Source: Candidatus Altimarinota bacterium (GTDB lineage: Bacteria; Patescibacteriota; Gracilibacteria; UBA4473). From it: a stretch of DNA of 64,000 nucleotides. A program made the position numbers and the translations under genes. The notes below the pieces were generated by a model. It was not told the origin of the DNA. It searched no databases and worked only from the letters and a program-made list of their open reading frames with translations. The stretch spans positions 62,001 to 126,000 of the forward strand of contig JAHDHX010000001.1 of NCBI GenBank assembly GCA_020631075.1, in the 5' to 3' direction. This document shows, in pieces, positions 17,214 to 26,452 of the stretch (position 1 is its first letter; the number at the start of each line of letters is the position of its first letter).

Positions 17214-18275
17214 TTACTTCCCGCGGAGGCGGTCACGGAGCCATTTGGCGGAGGTGTAGGCGCGGTAGAGCAGTGGCCGAAAGACGGTGGTCTGGGCAGG
17301 GGCGTAGGTGACGCGGTGGCCGCCGAATTTCCATTTGAACTGGGAAATGCCTGCGTAGGGGTGGTGGGGCTGGCCGTCGGGGGCGATGCCGAGGAAGTCG
17401 TAGCTCTGGGCGTGGTGGGACTTAGCCCATTGGATCATGTGCCACTGGAGCGCGTAGGGGGCCATGAGCGGGCGATAGGAGGAGTCCGACGTGGAGGCGC
17501 CGAAGTAGTAGATGGCTTTGCCGCAGGCGACGGTGGAAATTGCGCTGGCGATGGGGGTGCCGTCGGGGGCGTGGGCAAAAAACAGGGCGGCGTGCGGGGC
17601 GAGGGAGTCCAGAAACCAGCGGTAGTAGGCCTGTGGAGAGCCAGCGAAGCCGTCACGGTCGGTGGTGGCGGTCATGAGCTGGAAGAAGGTGCTGAGCTGG
17701 GTGTCGGTGACTTCGCTGGCGGGGATGGTCTGGCAGGTGACGCCTTTTTTGTGGGCGAGTTTGATGTTGTACCGTCCTTTGCGCTTCATGCCCTTGAGCA
17801 GGTCGGGGTCTGACTGGGTGAGGTCGAGGTGGAGGCTGTCGGTGGGTTGGTATTGCTGGATGGCGGGCTGCCAAGAGGCACTGGTGCTGAACTGGGCCCA
17901 GTCGGACGCTGACCAGTAGGGGTCGATGCGCCAGTGGGCGGCCCCGCTGGGGCGGAGCTGCTGGGCGATGAGGTCGAGGAAGACGCTGGTGGCTTCGGGA
18001 TGAAGGTGGGGGGTGATGACTGGGCCACGGGGGGAGTACCACCAGAAGCTCTGGCCGACGCCAGTGGACATCCGCACGCACCATGTGACGCCGATGATCT
18101 GCTGGGTGTCGGACTGGCGCAAGAGAAAGCCACGGACAACTTGCCGACCTGGGATCTGGGCCTGCAGGGTGCGCCACGCGGTGAGCTGGTGCACGGACCC
18201 CTGCGTGTGCTGGGTGACGAAGTCGTCCCACTGGGGGGCGAGGTCAGGGGTGAACTCTGAAAGGTGCCAGCGCAT
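17214..18275 (-). CDS. FemA/FemB-family peptidyltransferase (GNAT fold)
   Basis: A 353-residue protein with two GNAT-type halves as in FemABX enzymes, which add amino acids from aminoacyl-tRNA to the peptidoglycan stem peptide of lipid II. Visible family motifs are SVHQLTAWRTLQA near residue 28, FWWYSPRGPV near 78, the KGRYNIKLAHKKGV block near 165, ATTDRDGF near 205 and YDFLGIAPD with FKWKFGG near the C-terminus. It supports a cell wall with cross-bridges. tRNA-Thr and the SLH proteins in the window fit that picture, but the transferred amino acid is unknown. The start ATG at 18275 abuts an inverted-repeat-bounded gap separating it from the FecR gene upstream. Confidence 0.85.
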   Translation of the reverse strand: MRWHLSEFTPDLAPQWDDFVTQHTQGSVHQLTAWRTLQAQIPGRQVVRGFLLRQSDTQQIIGVTWCVRMSTGVGQSFWWYSPRGPVITPHLHPEATSVFLDLIAQQLRPSGAAHWRIDPYWSASDWAQFSTSASWQPAIQQYQPTDSLHLDLTQSDPDLLKGMKRKGRYNIKLAHKKGVTCQTIPASEVTDTQLSTFFQLMTATTDRDGFAGSPQAYYRWFLDSLAPHAALFFAHAPDGTPIASAISTVACGKAIYYFGASTSDSSYRPLMAPYALQWHMIQWAKSHHAQSYDFLGIAPDGQPHHPYAGISQFKWKFGGHRVTYAPAQTTVFRPLLYRAYTSAKWLRDRLRGK

Positions 18276-18390
18276 TTAGGGAGTGTGAACAAATTTTTGC
18301 CTTGATCCATCAAGGCGGCAAATACGTGTCCATTTTTCGCTCAAAAATCTCTTTTTTTTCATCTCAAATCAATGTGTTACACTCCCTTAA
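18275..18390. repeat. Inverted-repeat-bounded intergenic element, possible copy C
   Basis: TTTAGGGAGTGT (18275-18286) and ACACTCCCTTAA (18379-18390) are complementary at 11 of 12 positions and bracket the gap between the FecR-protein stop and the FemAB start. Inside is a near-palindrome, GCCTTGATCCATCAAGGC (18299-18316), and AAAAATCTCTTTTTTTT, which resembles a motif in the elements at 10.2 and 38.2 kb. The right arm contains the FecR-gene stop codon. Relation to the other two is weak; it could simply be a 5' UTR structure of the FemAB gene. Confidence 0.3.
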
Positions 18391-20132
18391 CCTTCGGTGT
18401 CTGAGGTGGGAGCGGTGTCTGCGCCTTCGCTGGGAGGGGCTGGGTCGGTGGCTGGAGTGTCTGTGGCGGGGGCGAGGGCGGTTTCGCCAGCCGTTTCTGT
18501 GTCTGCGGGAGTGGGAGGGGTGTCAGTGGGAGGCGTGGTGTCGGTGGGGGTATCGTTGGCATTGCTGGTGCTGTCGGGAGCTGCGGCACTGGAGGTGTCT
18601 GTGGCTGGGGCAGCTGGCTGAGGTGGGTTGGCGGGAGTGGGGGCGGGGGGCTCAAAGAAGATCTGGAAGCGGGTGAGGTTTTGGGCGCCTTGGGCGTTAT
18701 AGACATAAATGAGGTAGGTGTTTATGCCTGGTTTGAGGTTGCCGATCTCGCTGGAGGCGAAGAACTGGAACTCGCCTGAACCAGCTTCGAACTTCTCAAG
18801 CGTGAAGTCGTTGACCACGATGCGAGTGGTGTCGGGAGAAACTTTCCCCGCGATGCGGATAAGGTCTTGGCTGGTGCGGTAGGGTTCCTCCAGCGTGGTG
18901 ATGGTGGGGGACGTTATAGTGGCGGGGGTGATCTTTAAATCTGTGCCGCCCGTGATGGCGGGGGTCGATGTAGGTGTGATGACGGACTCGGCGGAGCCAT
19001 AATTAAACGTGACACTGGTGGGTTTGGATTTTTTGCCGTCGGCGTCGACTGCGTAGACGGTGAAGACGTTTTTGCCTGCCTTGAGCGTGCCGTGCTGCAT
19101 GGAGGCGAAGTACTTCCAGGTGCTGTCGCCGCTGCGATACTTGGTGAGGGGGTACTCGTTAACGACCATCTGGGCGGCTTCCTTGGGGGCGGTGCCTTTG
19201 ATAGTGATGACGTTGTCGGGGTTGGCCGCGACGAGCTGGTCACCTGTGGGGTAGGTGATGGTGGGGCTGGGGAGTGACGCCGAGAGCTCTAAATCGTTGG
19301 CGGACTCGGGGGCTTGGGTGGGGGCGTCGATTTCGATCTCGCGGCGGATCTCGGCCACTTTGGTGGGGTTGAACCGTTCGAGGTTTTCGAGGTGCCATTC
19401 GGAGCGTTCCCAGTCGTTGTCGAGGGCTTCGATGAGGTCGGCGCCTGAGCTGAGGAGCTCGATCTTGTCGGGGGAGACTTCGAGCTGCTGGCCTGTGCCG
19501 AGGGCGACGGTTTTGCTGTTTTCTTTGGTTTCGTCGAGCCAGACGGTGATGTCAGAGGTGCCTTCGGGCATCCTGACGGTGTCAACGAGGCCTTCGGCGA
19601 CTTCAAAGATGGTGCCAGTGACGTCGACCTGCAGCTGGTCGGTGTTGACGCGGAAGTAGGAGTCCTCGGACTCAGACATGAGGTCCTGACTCACGCGGGC
19701 CCAGAGGCGGCCTGACTTAAGGTTGACGGCGATTTCCTTTGACCCGTCGCCGCGCCGCTGCAGGGTTTCGATCTGGACTTCGGTGTTTTCGTCGAGGATG
19801 ATGACATTGGCGCCGAGCACTTCGAGGCTGGCTTTGGAATTGGGCTGGGTGCGGATGGTGTCACCCGCGATGAATTTTTGGTCAGAGTAGGCGGGGGCGA
19901 ACTCTGTCTGGTCGGCGAAGGCGAACTCGGCGCTGCGTTTGAGGATTTGCAGCTCTGCTTCCACGGCTTCGGTGCTGACGTTTGACATCAGCCCGCTGAC
20001 GAGGCGGAACCCCAGCCAGCCGAGCAAGGCGAGCAGCAGGCCGATGATGATGTAGGGGATGAGCTGCCCCACGGAGCTGCCCGATGACCGACGAGCGGAA
20101 GAGTAGCGGCTGCGACGACGAGACGAACGCAT
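18387..20132 (-). CDS. Membrane-anchored FecR-domain protein with Ig-like repeats
   Basis: A 581-residue protein: a basic Ser/Arg N-terminus, one transmembrane helix (about residues 25-48), then a FecR domain (about 80-220) recognisable by GDTIRTQPNSKASLEVLG, LKSGRLWARVS and VDVTGTIFEVA. Two beta-sandwich modules follow, each with a VVNEYPLTKYRSGDSTWKYF- or VVNDFTLEKFEAGSGEFQFF-like strand. The last 110 residues are Pro/Thr/Ala/Asp low complexity. FecR domains sense outside signals or bind the cell wall; two ECF sigma factors are in the window but not adjacent. The start at 20132 is set by the MRSSRRRSR cytoplasmic end and the helix after it; the frame upstream is antisense to the next gene. 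Confidence 0.75.
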   Translation of the reverse strand: MRSSRRRSRYSSARRSSGSSVGQLIPYIIIGLLLALLGWLGFRLVSGLMSNVSTEAVEAELQILKRSAEFAFADQTEFAPAYSDQKFIAGDTIRTQPNSKASLEVLGANVIILDENTEVQIETLQRRGDGSKEIAVNLKSGRLWARVSQDLMSESEDSYFRVNTDQLQVDVTGTIFEVAEGLVDTVRMPEGTSDITVWLDETKENSKTVALGTGQQLEVSPDKIELLSSGADLIEALDNDWERSEWHLENLERFNPTKVAEIRREIEIDAPTQAPESANDLELSASLPSPTITYPTGDQLVAANPDNVITIKGTAPKEAAQMVVNEYPLTKYRSGDSTWKYFASMQHGTLKAGKNVFTVYAVDADGKKSKPTSVTFNYGSAESVITPTSTPAITGGTDLKITPATITSPTITTLEEPYRTSQDLIRIAGKVSPDTTRIVVNDFTLEKFEAGSGEFQFFASSEIGNLKPGINTYLIYVYNAQGAQNLTRFQIFFEPPAPTPANPPQPAAPATDTSSAAAPDSTSNANDTPTDTTPPTDTPPTPADTETAGETALAPATDTPATDPAPPSEGADTAPTSDTEG

Positions 20133-20210
20133 GGTGAGAGGAGAAGAGGGGATCGGGGGTGATGATAGCGAGTTTGCTCTGGGGGAGTCAATCGTGTCAC
20201 AATATGGGTG

Positions 20211-21101
20211 ATGAAAAAAGTGAACTGGCTGGTAGCGCTGGGCGTGGGACTGCTGGGGTTGCTGGGGGCGGTGACACCCGTGGGGGCGCAAACGCGGGTG
20301 GAGATGACCGCCGAGGAGCTGGCGGCGCTGCGCGCGAAGGCCCAAACCGCCCACGTGGTGAAACGGTTGACGGTGACGTGGGGGGCACTGACGCACCCGA
20401 CGGTGAAGGGGAAGGCCTTCACGCGGGGGGGGAATGCGGTGGAGGCCGTTGCCAGTGAGGTGCAGTACACCATCGTGGCTGCGGATGGGGCGACGGTGCA
20501 AGAAGTCAACCAGCCGTGGGAATATGCCAATGAGCTAGCGGATGACGTGGTGTGGGGGTTTGCGCTGGATGTGCCCGAGGTTGTGGTGGGGGAAGAGCAT
20601 TTGCTGATCGTCGAAGTGGTGGACGCGAAGGGTAAGGTGCTGTACCGCGGGCAGGGGGAATTTGCCCTGCGGGAGGGAGTAGTGGTGCCGCCAGAGGATT
20701 ACCGCGAGGAACTGGCAGAGGAGCGAGAAACGTTGCAGGAGGCACAAGGGGAGACCTCTGTGTCTGAAAATGAAAAAGAGGAAGCCAATGGGCCGCGTCC
20801 GTCGGGGACGGTGGCCTCGAGTGAGAATGAAGTGGTGTCAGACAATAATCCTGAAGAGGGGGAAACTGAAAATGAGGGGGAAGGTGAGGCTGGGGAAGTG
20901 GAGACAGGGCGAGAATCTGAAAACATACCCGTAGAGGGGGGACAAGCAGCTGCTGAAAAAACGTTGCCCGAGAAAATGATCGAGATGGGGGTGTGGTTGC
21001 TGGGTGGGGGGCTGGCGGGGGGTGTCGTGGGGTGGGTGCTGCTGCGGCGCAAGCGCGCACGACGGAGAAATGTCCGCACCCCTCGCCCGCCGCAGGCATG
21101 A
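20211..21101 (+). CDS. Secreted protein with C-terminal membrane anchor
   Basis: A 296-residue exported protein of no recognised family. It begins with a signal peptide (MKKVNWLVALGVGLLGLLGAV, cleavage after VGAQ). A beta-rich domain with a LTVTWGALTHPTVKGKAF strand spans about residues 30-165. A highly acidic Glu/Asn/Ser linker follows (about 175-250). It ends with a hydrophobic helix (WLLGGGLAGGVVGWVLL) and a cluster of Arg/Lys as a stop-transfer signal. The layout suggests an extracellular domain on a flexible stalk. Its stop overlaps the next start as ATGA (21098-21101), so the two genes are translationally coupled and the products may work together. Confidence 0.75.
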   Translation: MKKVNWLVALGVGLLGLLGAVTPVGAQTRVEMTAEELAALRAKAQTAHVVKRLTVTWGALTHPTVKGKAFTRGGNAVEAVASEVQYTIVAADGATVQEVNQPWEYANELADDVVWGFALDVPEVVVGEEHLLIVEVVDAKGKVLYRGQGEFALREGVVVPPEDYREELAEERETLQEAQGETSVSENEKEEANGPRPSGTVASSENEVVSDNNPEEGETENEGEGEAGEVETGRESENIPVEGGQAAAEKTLPEKMIEMGVWLLGGGLAGGVVGWVLLRRKRARRRNVRTPRPPQA

Positions 21102-22519
21102 AAAAATTAGTATGGCTGTTGCTGGGGATGCTGCCGCTGCTGAGTGCGGGGGAGGTGCATGGGCAGACCCTGTATAGCCCTGATGGGTCGCTGGTGTATA
21201 GCACGGTGGCGGATGCGTCGCTGGGGTTTGGGGAGGTGCTGGTGGAGGGGGAGCTGCCTAGTATTGATTTTGATACAATGCCGTGGGTGTTGCGGTTTAC
21301 GCTTACAGATGATGTAAATGTTCATAGCATTGCTTTTACGCATATTTCACCTGGATATGGTACCTATAATGGGAGCTCCTTCTCAGTGCCGATTACGCTT
21401 GATAATTCATTTTGGTCGGTGGCATTACCGACTGGAGGAGGGGTGTTTACTTATGATTTGATAGTGGAAGAAATTTCTACGGAGATGACGCCAGCGATTT
21501 TTATGGATGTATTTACCCTAGACCATGAGGCGCCGACGCTAACGGGGCCGACTTATGTGCCAGACAACGGTGGGGGGGGAGACTACACGAATGGGCCAGT
21601 GATGGTGACGTGGGAGTGCGAAGATGGCGCGGGCGGGGGGTGCGTGTGTGAGCCACTGGAGCCCGGGCATGACTGTGGGGGGGCGCAGGTGAAGTATAAC
21701 CAACAGGTGCGGGGGAACCTGACGGATGGGTTTGCGGTGTGTGATGTGGTGGGGAACTGTGTGTCGTCGGGGGTAAACATAAACTGGTATGACCCGTTGC
21801 CGCCTGAACTCGACACGGGGAAGATGATGAACAATCTGTTGCCTGAAACCGTGGTGCTGTCGGTGGGCCCTGCGGGGAGTGATGGGGCGCTGACGGCCAG
21901 TGATGACGTAGACCTGACGGACAGTGCGGATGGGGCAAATTTCGGGTATGAGGTGACGTATGTGGCGGACTCTTCGCTGGGGGGGGCGGCGGATTTGTTT
22001 GATGATTATGCGTGTTATTATGATGATGGGGCGGGGCGGGTAAGTGGGGCGGAGGATGATGCGTTTTTTTACCATGATGGGGCGAATGGCTGGGATGGAT
22101 TTGGCGGGAGTGGACAGTGCGAAATGTCGCTGAAAATATGTGCGGTGGGGCCCGCGGAGAGGGGGTACTATGGTCAGAGTCTGGAGCGGGCGGTGGGCGA
22201 CTGTAACCACTATTGCCCGCCAGGGGAGACGGCGCACCCGTACCTGACCCAGACGTGTATGCCCGAGTGCCCCGACGAAACGCAGGTCAATGATGTGATG
22301 GACGTGCTGGAGGGAGGGTTTGCGTGTGTGGCGGACCCGCGGGTGCTGGGGGGAATGCTGGGGGCGGAAGTGGCGCTGGGGGGGTACAACAGTGGGTTTG
22401 TGACGTCGGGGGTGCTGGACGCGCAGACGTCGCTGGCGTGTGGGGTGGCGGCGCAGACGGGAAATGCGGCGGTGCAGGACGCGTGTGACTGCCTGCTGAC
22501 GGGGGTGAATTGTCCGTAG
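21098..22519 (+). CDS. Secreted Cys-containing surface protein
   Basis: A 473-residue exported protein with signal peptide MKKLVWLLLGMLPLLSAG and a cleavage region near VHGQT. About 20 cysteines appear after residue 175 in Gly/Asp-rich loops (CECEDGAGGGCVCEPLEPGHDC, paraphrased by position 178-200; CAVGPAERG; CNHYCPPGE), suggesting disulfide-bonded extracellular modules. The first 145 residues are more AT-rich at DNA level (about 21250-21540) than the rest, hinting at a chimeric gene. No catalytic motif is seen. Disulfide formation could involve the thioredoxin-like protein at 13.8 kb. The start at 21098 overlaps the upstream stop and gives the signal peptide. A strong bidirectional terminator follows at 22590. 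Confidence 0.7.
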   Translation: MKKLVWLLLGMLPLLSAGEVHGQTLYSPDGSLVYSTVADASLGFGEVLVEGELPSIDFDTMPWVLRFTLTDDVNVHSIAFTHISPGYGTYNGSSFSVPITLDNSFWSVALPTGGGVFTYDLIVEEISTEMTPAIFMDVFTLDHEAPTLTGPTYVPDNGGGGDYTNGPVMVTWECEDGAGGGCVCEPLEPGHDCGGAQVKYNQQVRGNLTDGFAVCDVVGNCVSSGVNINWYDPLPPELDTGKMMNNLLPETVVLSVGPAGSDGALTASDDVDLTDSADGANFGYEVTYVADSSLGGAADLFDDYACYYDDGAGRVSGAEDDAFFYHDGANGWDGFGGSGQCEMSLKICAVGPAERGYYGQSLERAVGDCNHYCPPGETAHPYLTQTCMPECPDETQVNDVMDVLEGGFACVADPRVLGGMLGAEVALGGYNSGFVTSGVLDAQTSLACGVAAQTGNAAVQDACDCLLTGVNCP

Positions 22520-22583
22520 TGTGCTGGGGTGTGCGAGTGTGCGGATAGTTTGGTTGGCTGGGGCGAAACTGGAAAATGATATG

Positions 22584-22617
22584 AAAAAACACCGCGCTGG
22601 GGGGCGCGGTGCTTTTT
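22584..22617. terminator. Bidirectional Rho-independent terminator
   Basis: CACCGCGC (22590-22597) pairs with GCGCGGTG (22604-22611), flanked by A6 on the left and T5 on the right. It lies between the convergent surface-protein gene and aspS and can end transcription on both strands. Confidence 0.9.
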
Positions 22618-22640
22618 GGTTTGAGGGCGAAAAGTGTGCC

Positions 22641-24428
22641 TTAGAGGTCGTCGGCGGGGATGACTTGGATGTTTTGCTCGGCGAGCTCCGGGGCGGGCAT
22701 GGGGGCGGGGGAGCCGAGCATGAGGTCTTGGGCGGATTGGTTCTTGGGGAAGGCGATGACTTCACGGATGTTGGGTTCGTCGGCGAAGAGCATGACCACG
22801 CGGTCAAGCCCCATGGCGCAGCCACCGTGGGGGGGGCAGCCGTACTTAAACGCGTTGATGAGGTGGCCGAATTTTTGTTCGATTTCTTCGTCGCCCATGC
22901 CGAGGAGTGTAAAGATGCGCTGCTGGAGCACGGGGTCGTGGATCCTTAGGGAGCCGCCGCCGAGCTCGACGCCATTGAGCACGACGTCGTAGGCGTGGGC
23001 ACGGACGCGCAGGAGGTCAGAGTCGAGGTAGGGGAGGTCTTCCTCTAGTGGGCGGGTGAAGGGGTGGTGGGCGGCTTGGAGTGTGCCGTCGGCCTTTTTT
23101 TCGTAGAGGGGGAACTGGGTCACCCAGAGGTAGGCAAACTGGTTGGGGTCCTTGAGACCGAAATGGTCGCCCAGGGCGGAACGCACTGCGCCGAGGGACT
23201 CGCAGGCGGTGATGAATTCGTCGGCGCCGAAGAAGATGGCGTCACCTGACTGGGCACCTGTGCGCTGGATGATGGCGCTGGTTTCTTCTTCGCTCATAAA
23301 CTTGACGATGGGGGAGCGTAGGGAGCCGTCGGCCTCGACGATGATGTAGGCGAGGCCTTTGGCGCCGTGCTTTTTGGCGGTGTCGGTGAGTTGGTCGATT
23401 TCTTTGCGTGAGAGCTGGCCACCCGCGGGGCAGCGCAGGGCACGGACGGTGCCGCCAGATTTGAGAGCGTTGGCGAACACAGAAAAACCGCTGTCGGTCA
23501 CGATGTCGCTGACGTCGGTGAGGGGCATGTCGAACCGCAGGTCGGGTTTGTCGGAACCGTAGGTTTCCATGCATTGCTGCCACGTGAGGCGGCGGAAGCG
23601 GCCGTCGACGAGGTATGATTCCCAGTCTTTGTGTGGGGCGCAGGCGCGGGTGAGGGCGTGGAAACAGTCTTCGATGACGGTGAGGACATCTTCCTCGTCG
23701 ACGAAGCTCATTTCGATCTCGAACTGGGTGAACTCTGGCTGGCGGTCGCCGCGGAGGTCTTCGTCGCGGAAGCAGCGGGCGATCTGGAAATAGCGGTCGA
23801 TGCCGCCGACCATCAGAAGTTGTTTGAGCTGCTGGGGGGATTGGGGCAAGACGTAGAAGCAGCCGTGGTGGAGGCGGCTGGGGACGAGGTACTCCCGCGA
23901 GCCTTCGGGGGTGCCTTTGACCATGATGGGGGTTTCGATTTCGAGGAATTGGTGCTGGTCAAAGTAGTCACGGATGACGCGGGTCATGTCGTGCCGTAGT
24001 TTAAGGTTTTTTTGCAGGCGGGCTTTGCGGAGGTCGAGGTAGCGGTATTTGAGCCGTAGGTCTTCGCGGATGTCGGTGTCGGTGTCGAGCTCGAACGGGG
24101 GGGTGATGGCTTGGTTGAGCACGGTGAGGTCAGCGACCATGAGTTCGATGGCGCCTGTGGCCATGTCGGCGTTTTCCATGCCTTGTTTGCGGGCGACAAC
24201 CTGCCCTGTGACCTGCAAGACCCACTCTGAGCGGACGCGCTCGGCCGCGGAGTGGGCGGCGGCGTTGACGGCGGGGTCAAGGACGATCTGGGTCAGGCCC
24301 CAGCGGTCGCGCAGGTCAATGAAAATTAAACCACCGTGGTCACGCCGACGGTGCACCCAGCCGCTGAGGGTGACGGTTTGGTCGATGTCGGTGGGGCGGA
24401 GCTGGCCGCAGGTGTGGGTTCGGAGCAT
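22641..24428 (-). CDS. aspS: Aspartyl-tRNA synthetase
   Basis: A class II aminoacyl-tRNA synthetase of 595 residues, the usual bacterial length. It has an N-terminal OB-fold anticodon-binding domain (LSGWVHRRRDHGGLIFIDLRD), motif 2 (FRDEDLRGDRQPEFTQFE), a GAD insertion domain in the middle and motif 3 (GCAMGLDRVVMLF) near residue 545. Whether it discriminates tRNA-Asp from tRNA-Asn cannot be settled from this window, since neither gatCAB nor asnS is present. The start at 24428 gives the expected MLRTHTCGQL. The gene lies alone on the minus strand, with a 111-bp AT-rich divergent gap upstream and a shared terminator downstream. Confidence 0.97.
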   Translation of the reverse strand: MLRTHTCGQLRPTDIDQTVTLSGWVHRRRDHGGLIFIDLRDRWGLTQIVLDPAVNAAAHSAAERVRSEWVLQVTGQVVARKQGMENADMATGAIELMVADLTVLNQAITPPFELDTDTDIREDLRLKYRYLDLRKARLQKNLKLRHDMTRVIRDYFDQHQFLEIETPIMVKGTPEGSREYLVPSRLHHGCFYVLPQSPQQLKQLLMVGGIDRYFQIARCFRDEDLRGDRQPEFTQFEIEMSFVDEEDVLTVIEDCFHALTRACAPHKDWESYLVDGRFRRLTWQQCMETYGSDKPDLRFDMPLTDVSDIVTDSGFSVFANALKSGGTVRALRCPAGGQLSRKEIDQLTDTAKKHGAKGLAYIIVEADGSLRSPIVKFMSEEETSAIIQRTGAQSGDAIFFGADEFITACESLGAVRSALGDHFGLKDPNQFAYLWVTQFPLYEKKADGTLQAAHHPFTRPLEEDLPYLDSDLLRVRAHAYDVVLNGVELGGGSLRIHDPVLQQRIFTLLGMGDEEIEQKFGHLINAFKYGCPPHGGCAMGLDRVVMLFADEPNIREVIAFPKNQSAQDLMLGSPAPMPAPELAEQNIQVIPADDL

Positions 24429-24539
24429 GGGGGATTGGGTTGTGATTATTTTTCAGAGTGTACTGTGCTGAAAATCGGGGCAGGTGTCGAGGGGGGTTTT
24501 GTTTGATTTATTCTAATTCAATAATATATGTAATTTGAA

Positions 24540-25235
24540 ATGGGAATATTTACTTTGTCGCCGAGATACGAAAAGGCGAATAATGCAGTTGCGGAAAAGT
24601 ATGACGTGCCGTGTGAAATGGGGGGAGTGCTGGGATGGATGGATTACCCAACGAAGGTGTTGCAGGTGCTGGAGCCAACGGCAGAAAACTGGCAGGGGAA
24701 GCGGGTGCTGGATCTGGGCTGTGGGTGCACAGATTATATGCTGCAGGAGCATTATTTGGAGTCGCAGCACGATGGGTATGCCAAAAATTTAACCGAGACA
24801 TATGAGCATATTTGGGTAGAAATGAAGCGGTTGTTTGAGCCGTGGATGTCACGACTCTTGCATGAACTGGAAGTGGACGTGATGGGGGTGGATCTGGCCG
24901 ATAATTCGGGGGAGGAGTTTGTGTCTGTGCAGCTGGATGTGCTGGAGAAACCTTCACTGGTGCAGTCGGTGGGGGAGGGGTTTTCGGTGGTGATAATGAA
25001 TAATTTTTTCCCGTTACGCGAAACCCGAGATAAGGCTATTGCCTCGGGGGGGATGGCCCCTTCGGTGGCCAAGAGAATTCACAGTGAGGAGCTGTATGTG
25101 CAATTTTCTGACTGGCTGCGTGCAGAGCTTGCCTCTGTTTTGGCAGAGTCTGGGGTTTTGTTTGCTGATCAAAGACTCTGGAGGAAAACGAATGGTGCTC
25201 TGCAGCGGGAGTCACTGCGAACGGAAGCGGAATAG
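24540..25235 (+). CDS. Putative SAM-dependent methyltransferase
   Basis: A 231-residue protein with one recognisable motif, RVLDLGCGCTDYML near residue 60, matching the glycine-rich SAM-binding loop (motif I) of class I methyltransferases. A plausible motif II acidic residue is in DVMGVDLADNSG near 120, and SVVIMNNFF could be the motif IV strand. The substrate is unknown. The gene is somewhat AT-richer than its neighbours and starts right after an AT-rich leader, so it may be an acquired gene. It ends 6 bp before the convergent SLH-CAP gene. The first start is ATG 24540 (MGIFTLSPRYEK). Confidence 0.6.
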   Translation: MGIFTLSPRYEKANNAVAEKYDVPCEMGGVLGWMDYPTKVLQVLEPTAENWQGKRVLDLGCGCTDYMLQEHYLESQHDGYAKNLTETYEHIWVEMKRLFEPWMSRLLHELEVDVMGVDLADNSGEEFVSVQLDVLEKPSLVQSVGEGFSVVIMNNFFPLRETRDKAIASGGMAPSVAKRIHSEELYVQFSDWLRAELASVLAESGVLFADQRLWRKTNGALQRESLRTEAE

Positions 25236-25241
25236 TGAGAT

Positions 25242-26273
25242 TTATTGCTTCGGGCTGGCGTAGACCATGACCCAGTAGTAGCCCTGAGCGTAGAGCGGTT
25301 TGCTGGCGGGGACACGGACGTAGCCGAGGCCAGTCTGCTGCATGTCGGGGGAGAGGTATATCTGACGATGGGGGGGGGAGGCTTGCCAGTTTTCATAGAT
25401 CTCGCGGGCGGACGCGGCCCCGATGCCGATATTTTCACCGTAGTAGGTGTAGGCGTAGCCAGCGGCGTCAAGCCTATCGGTGATGGTGCGGCCCTGGGGG
25501 TCGGTGTGGTCAAAGAAGTCTTCGGTTTTCATCTGCTGGGCGTAGGACTGGGCGACGGTGTCGAGAATGGGTGAGGGCTGTAGTGGGGGGAGGTTGGCGG
25601 TTTTTCGTTCGGCGTTGATGGCTTGCAGGACGTCGCGTTTGAGCGTGTCGTCGTAGGTGGCGGACTGGCCAGCGAGCTGGTCGAAGGTTTTGGAGGGTTT
25701 GTCGAAGGTGCCTGATTTGATTCTGAAGATCATTTCGGCCATCTCGCCGCGGGTGAGTTTATGGTTGAAACTGGCGACGGAGGGGGGGATGGCGTTGATC
25801 TCGGCGAGCTTCTCGACGAAGGGCTGGAACCAGGGGTCGCCTGCGGAAACGGCATAGCCCATGGTGTTGGCGATGATCTTGGCGGCTTCGACGAAATTAA
25901 TGGTGTTGGCGGGTTGGAACGTGCCGTCGGGGTAGCCGCTGAGGATGCGCTGCTGGCGGGCGACACAGATGTATTGCGTGTACCAGACATTACTGGGGAC
26001 GTCGGGGAATTGGTGGTCGGCGTAGAGGCAGTCTTTGACCAGGTCGGGGTCGATCTGGGTTTCGACGAGGATCTTGGTGAATTCGGCGCGGATGATGGGC
26101 TGGTTGGGCTTAAAGGTTTTGTCCGCGTAGCCCTCGACGATCCCTTTTTCTTTGATGAACTGGATGGCTTGGGCGTGGGGGTGGGTGTCGGGGACGTCCG
26201 AAAACTGGGCGCTGGCGGCCAGTGGCAGTGCGAGGGCGAGGAGCGACAGGAATGGAGCGAGCAGTAAACGCAT
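25242..26273 (-). CDS. Secreted SLH-CAP (SCP/PR-1) domain protein
   Basis: A 343-residue exported protein. After the signal peptide (MRLLLAPFLSLLALALPLAA, cleavage near SAQ) come SLH repeats (residues 25-200), seen as FSDVPDTHPHAQAI, GYADKTFKPNQPIIRAEFTK and GYPDGTFQPANTINFVEAAK. The C-terminal 130 residues are a CAP domain with LQAINAERKTANLPPL, FDHTDPQGRTITDRLDAAGY, YGENIG and NWQASPPHRQIYL. The His and Glu residues of those motifs form the CAP cavity. SLH anchors the protein to cell-wall polymer while CAP faces outward; the function of bacterial CAP domains is not settled. It is the second SLH protein in the window, after 4977-6923. Confidence 0.88.
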   Translation of the reverse strand: MRLLLAPFLSLLALALPLAASAQFSDVPDTHPHAQAIQFIKEKGIVEGYADKTFKPNQPIIRAEFTKILVETQIDPDLVKDCLYADHQFPDVPSNVWYTQYICVARQQRILSGYPDGTFQPANTINFVEAAKIIANTMGYAVSAGDPWFQPFVEKLAEINAIPPSVASFNHKLTRGEMAEMIFRIKSGTFDKPSKTFDQLAGQSATYDDTLKRDVLQAINAERKTANLPPLQPSPILDTVAQSYAQQMKTEDFFDHTDPQGRTITDRLDAAGYAYTYYGENIGIGAASAREIYENWQASPPHRQIYLSPDMQQTGLGYVRVPASKPLYAQGYYWVMVYASPKQ

Positions 26274-26452
26274 GGCGGGAGAGGGGAAAAGTCGGAGGAA
26301 AATGTGACCAGTGGCCTGAGTGGGCCGTCACTTGTGTGATATTGCCCAGAATGGGGGGGGATTTCAAGTTTGGGTTGGCGGGACGGCGGGGGAGCGTGTA
26401 GGCTGCGGTGGACGTGGGTGGGACATCTTTTTTTAGCTTTTGGTCAGACACA

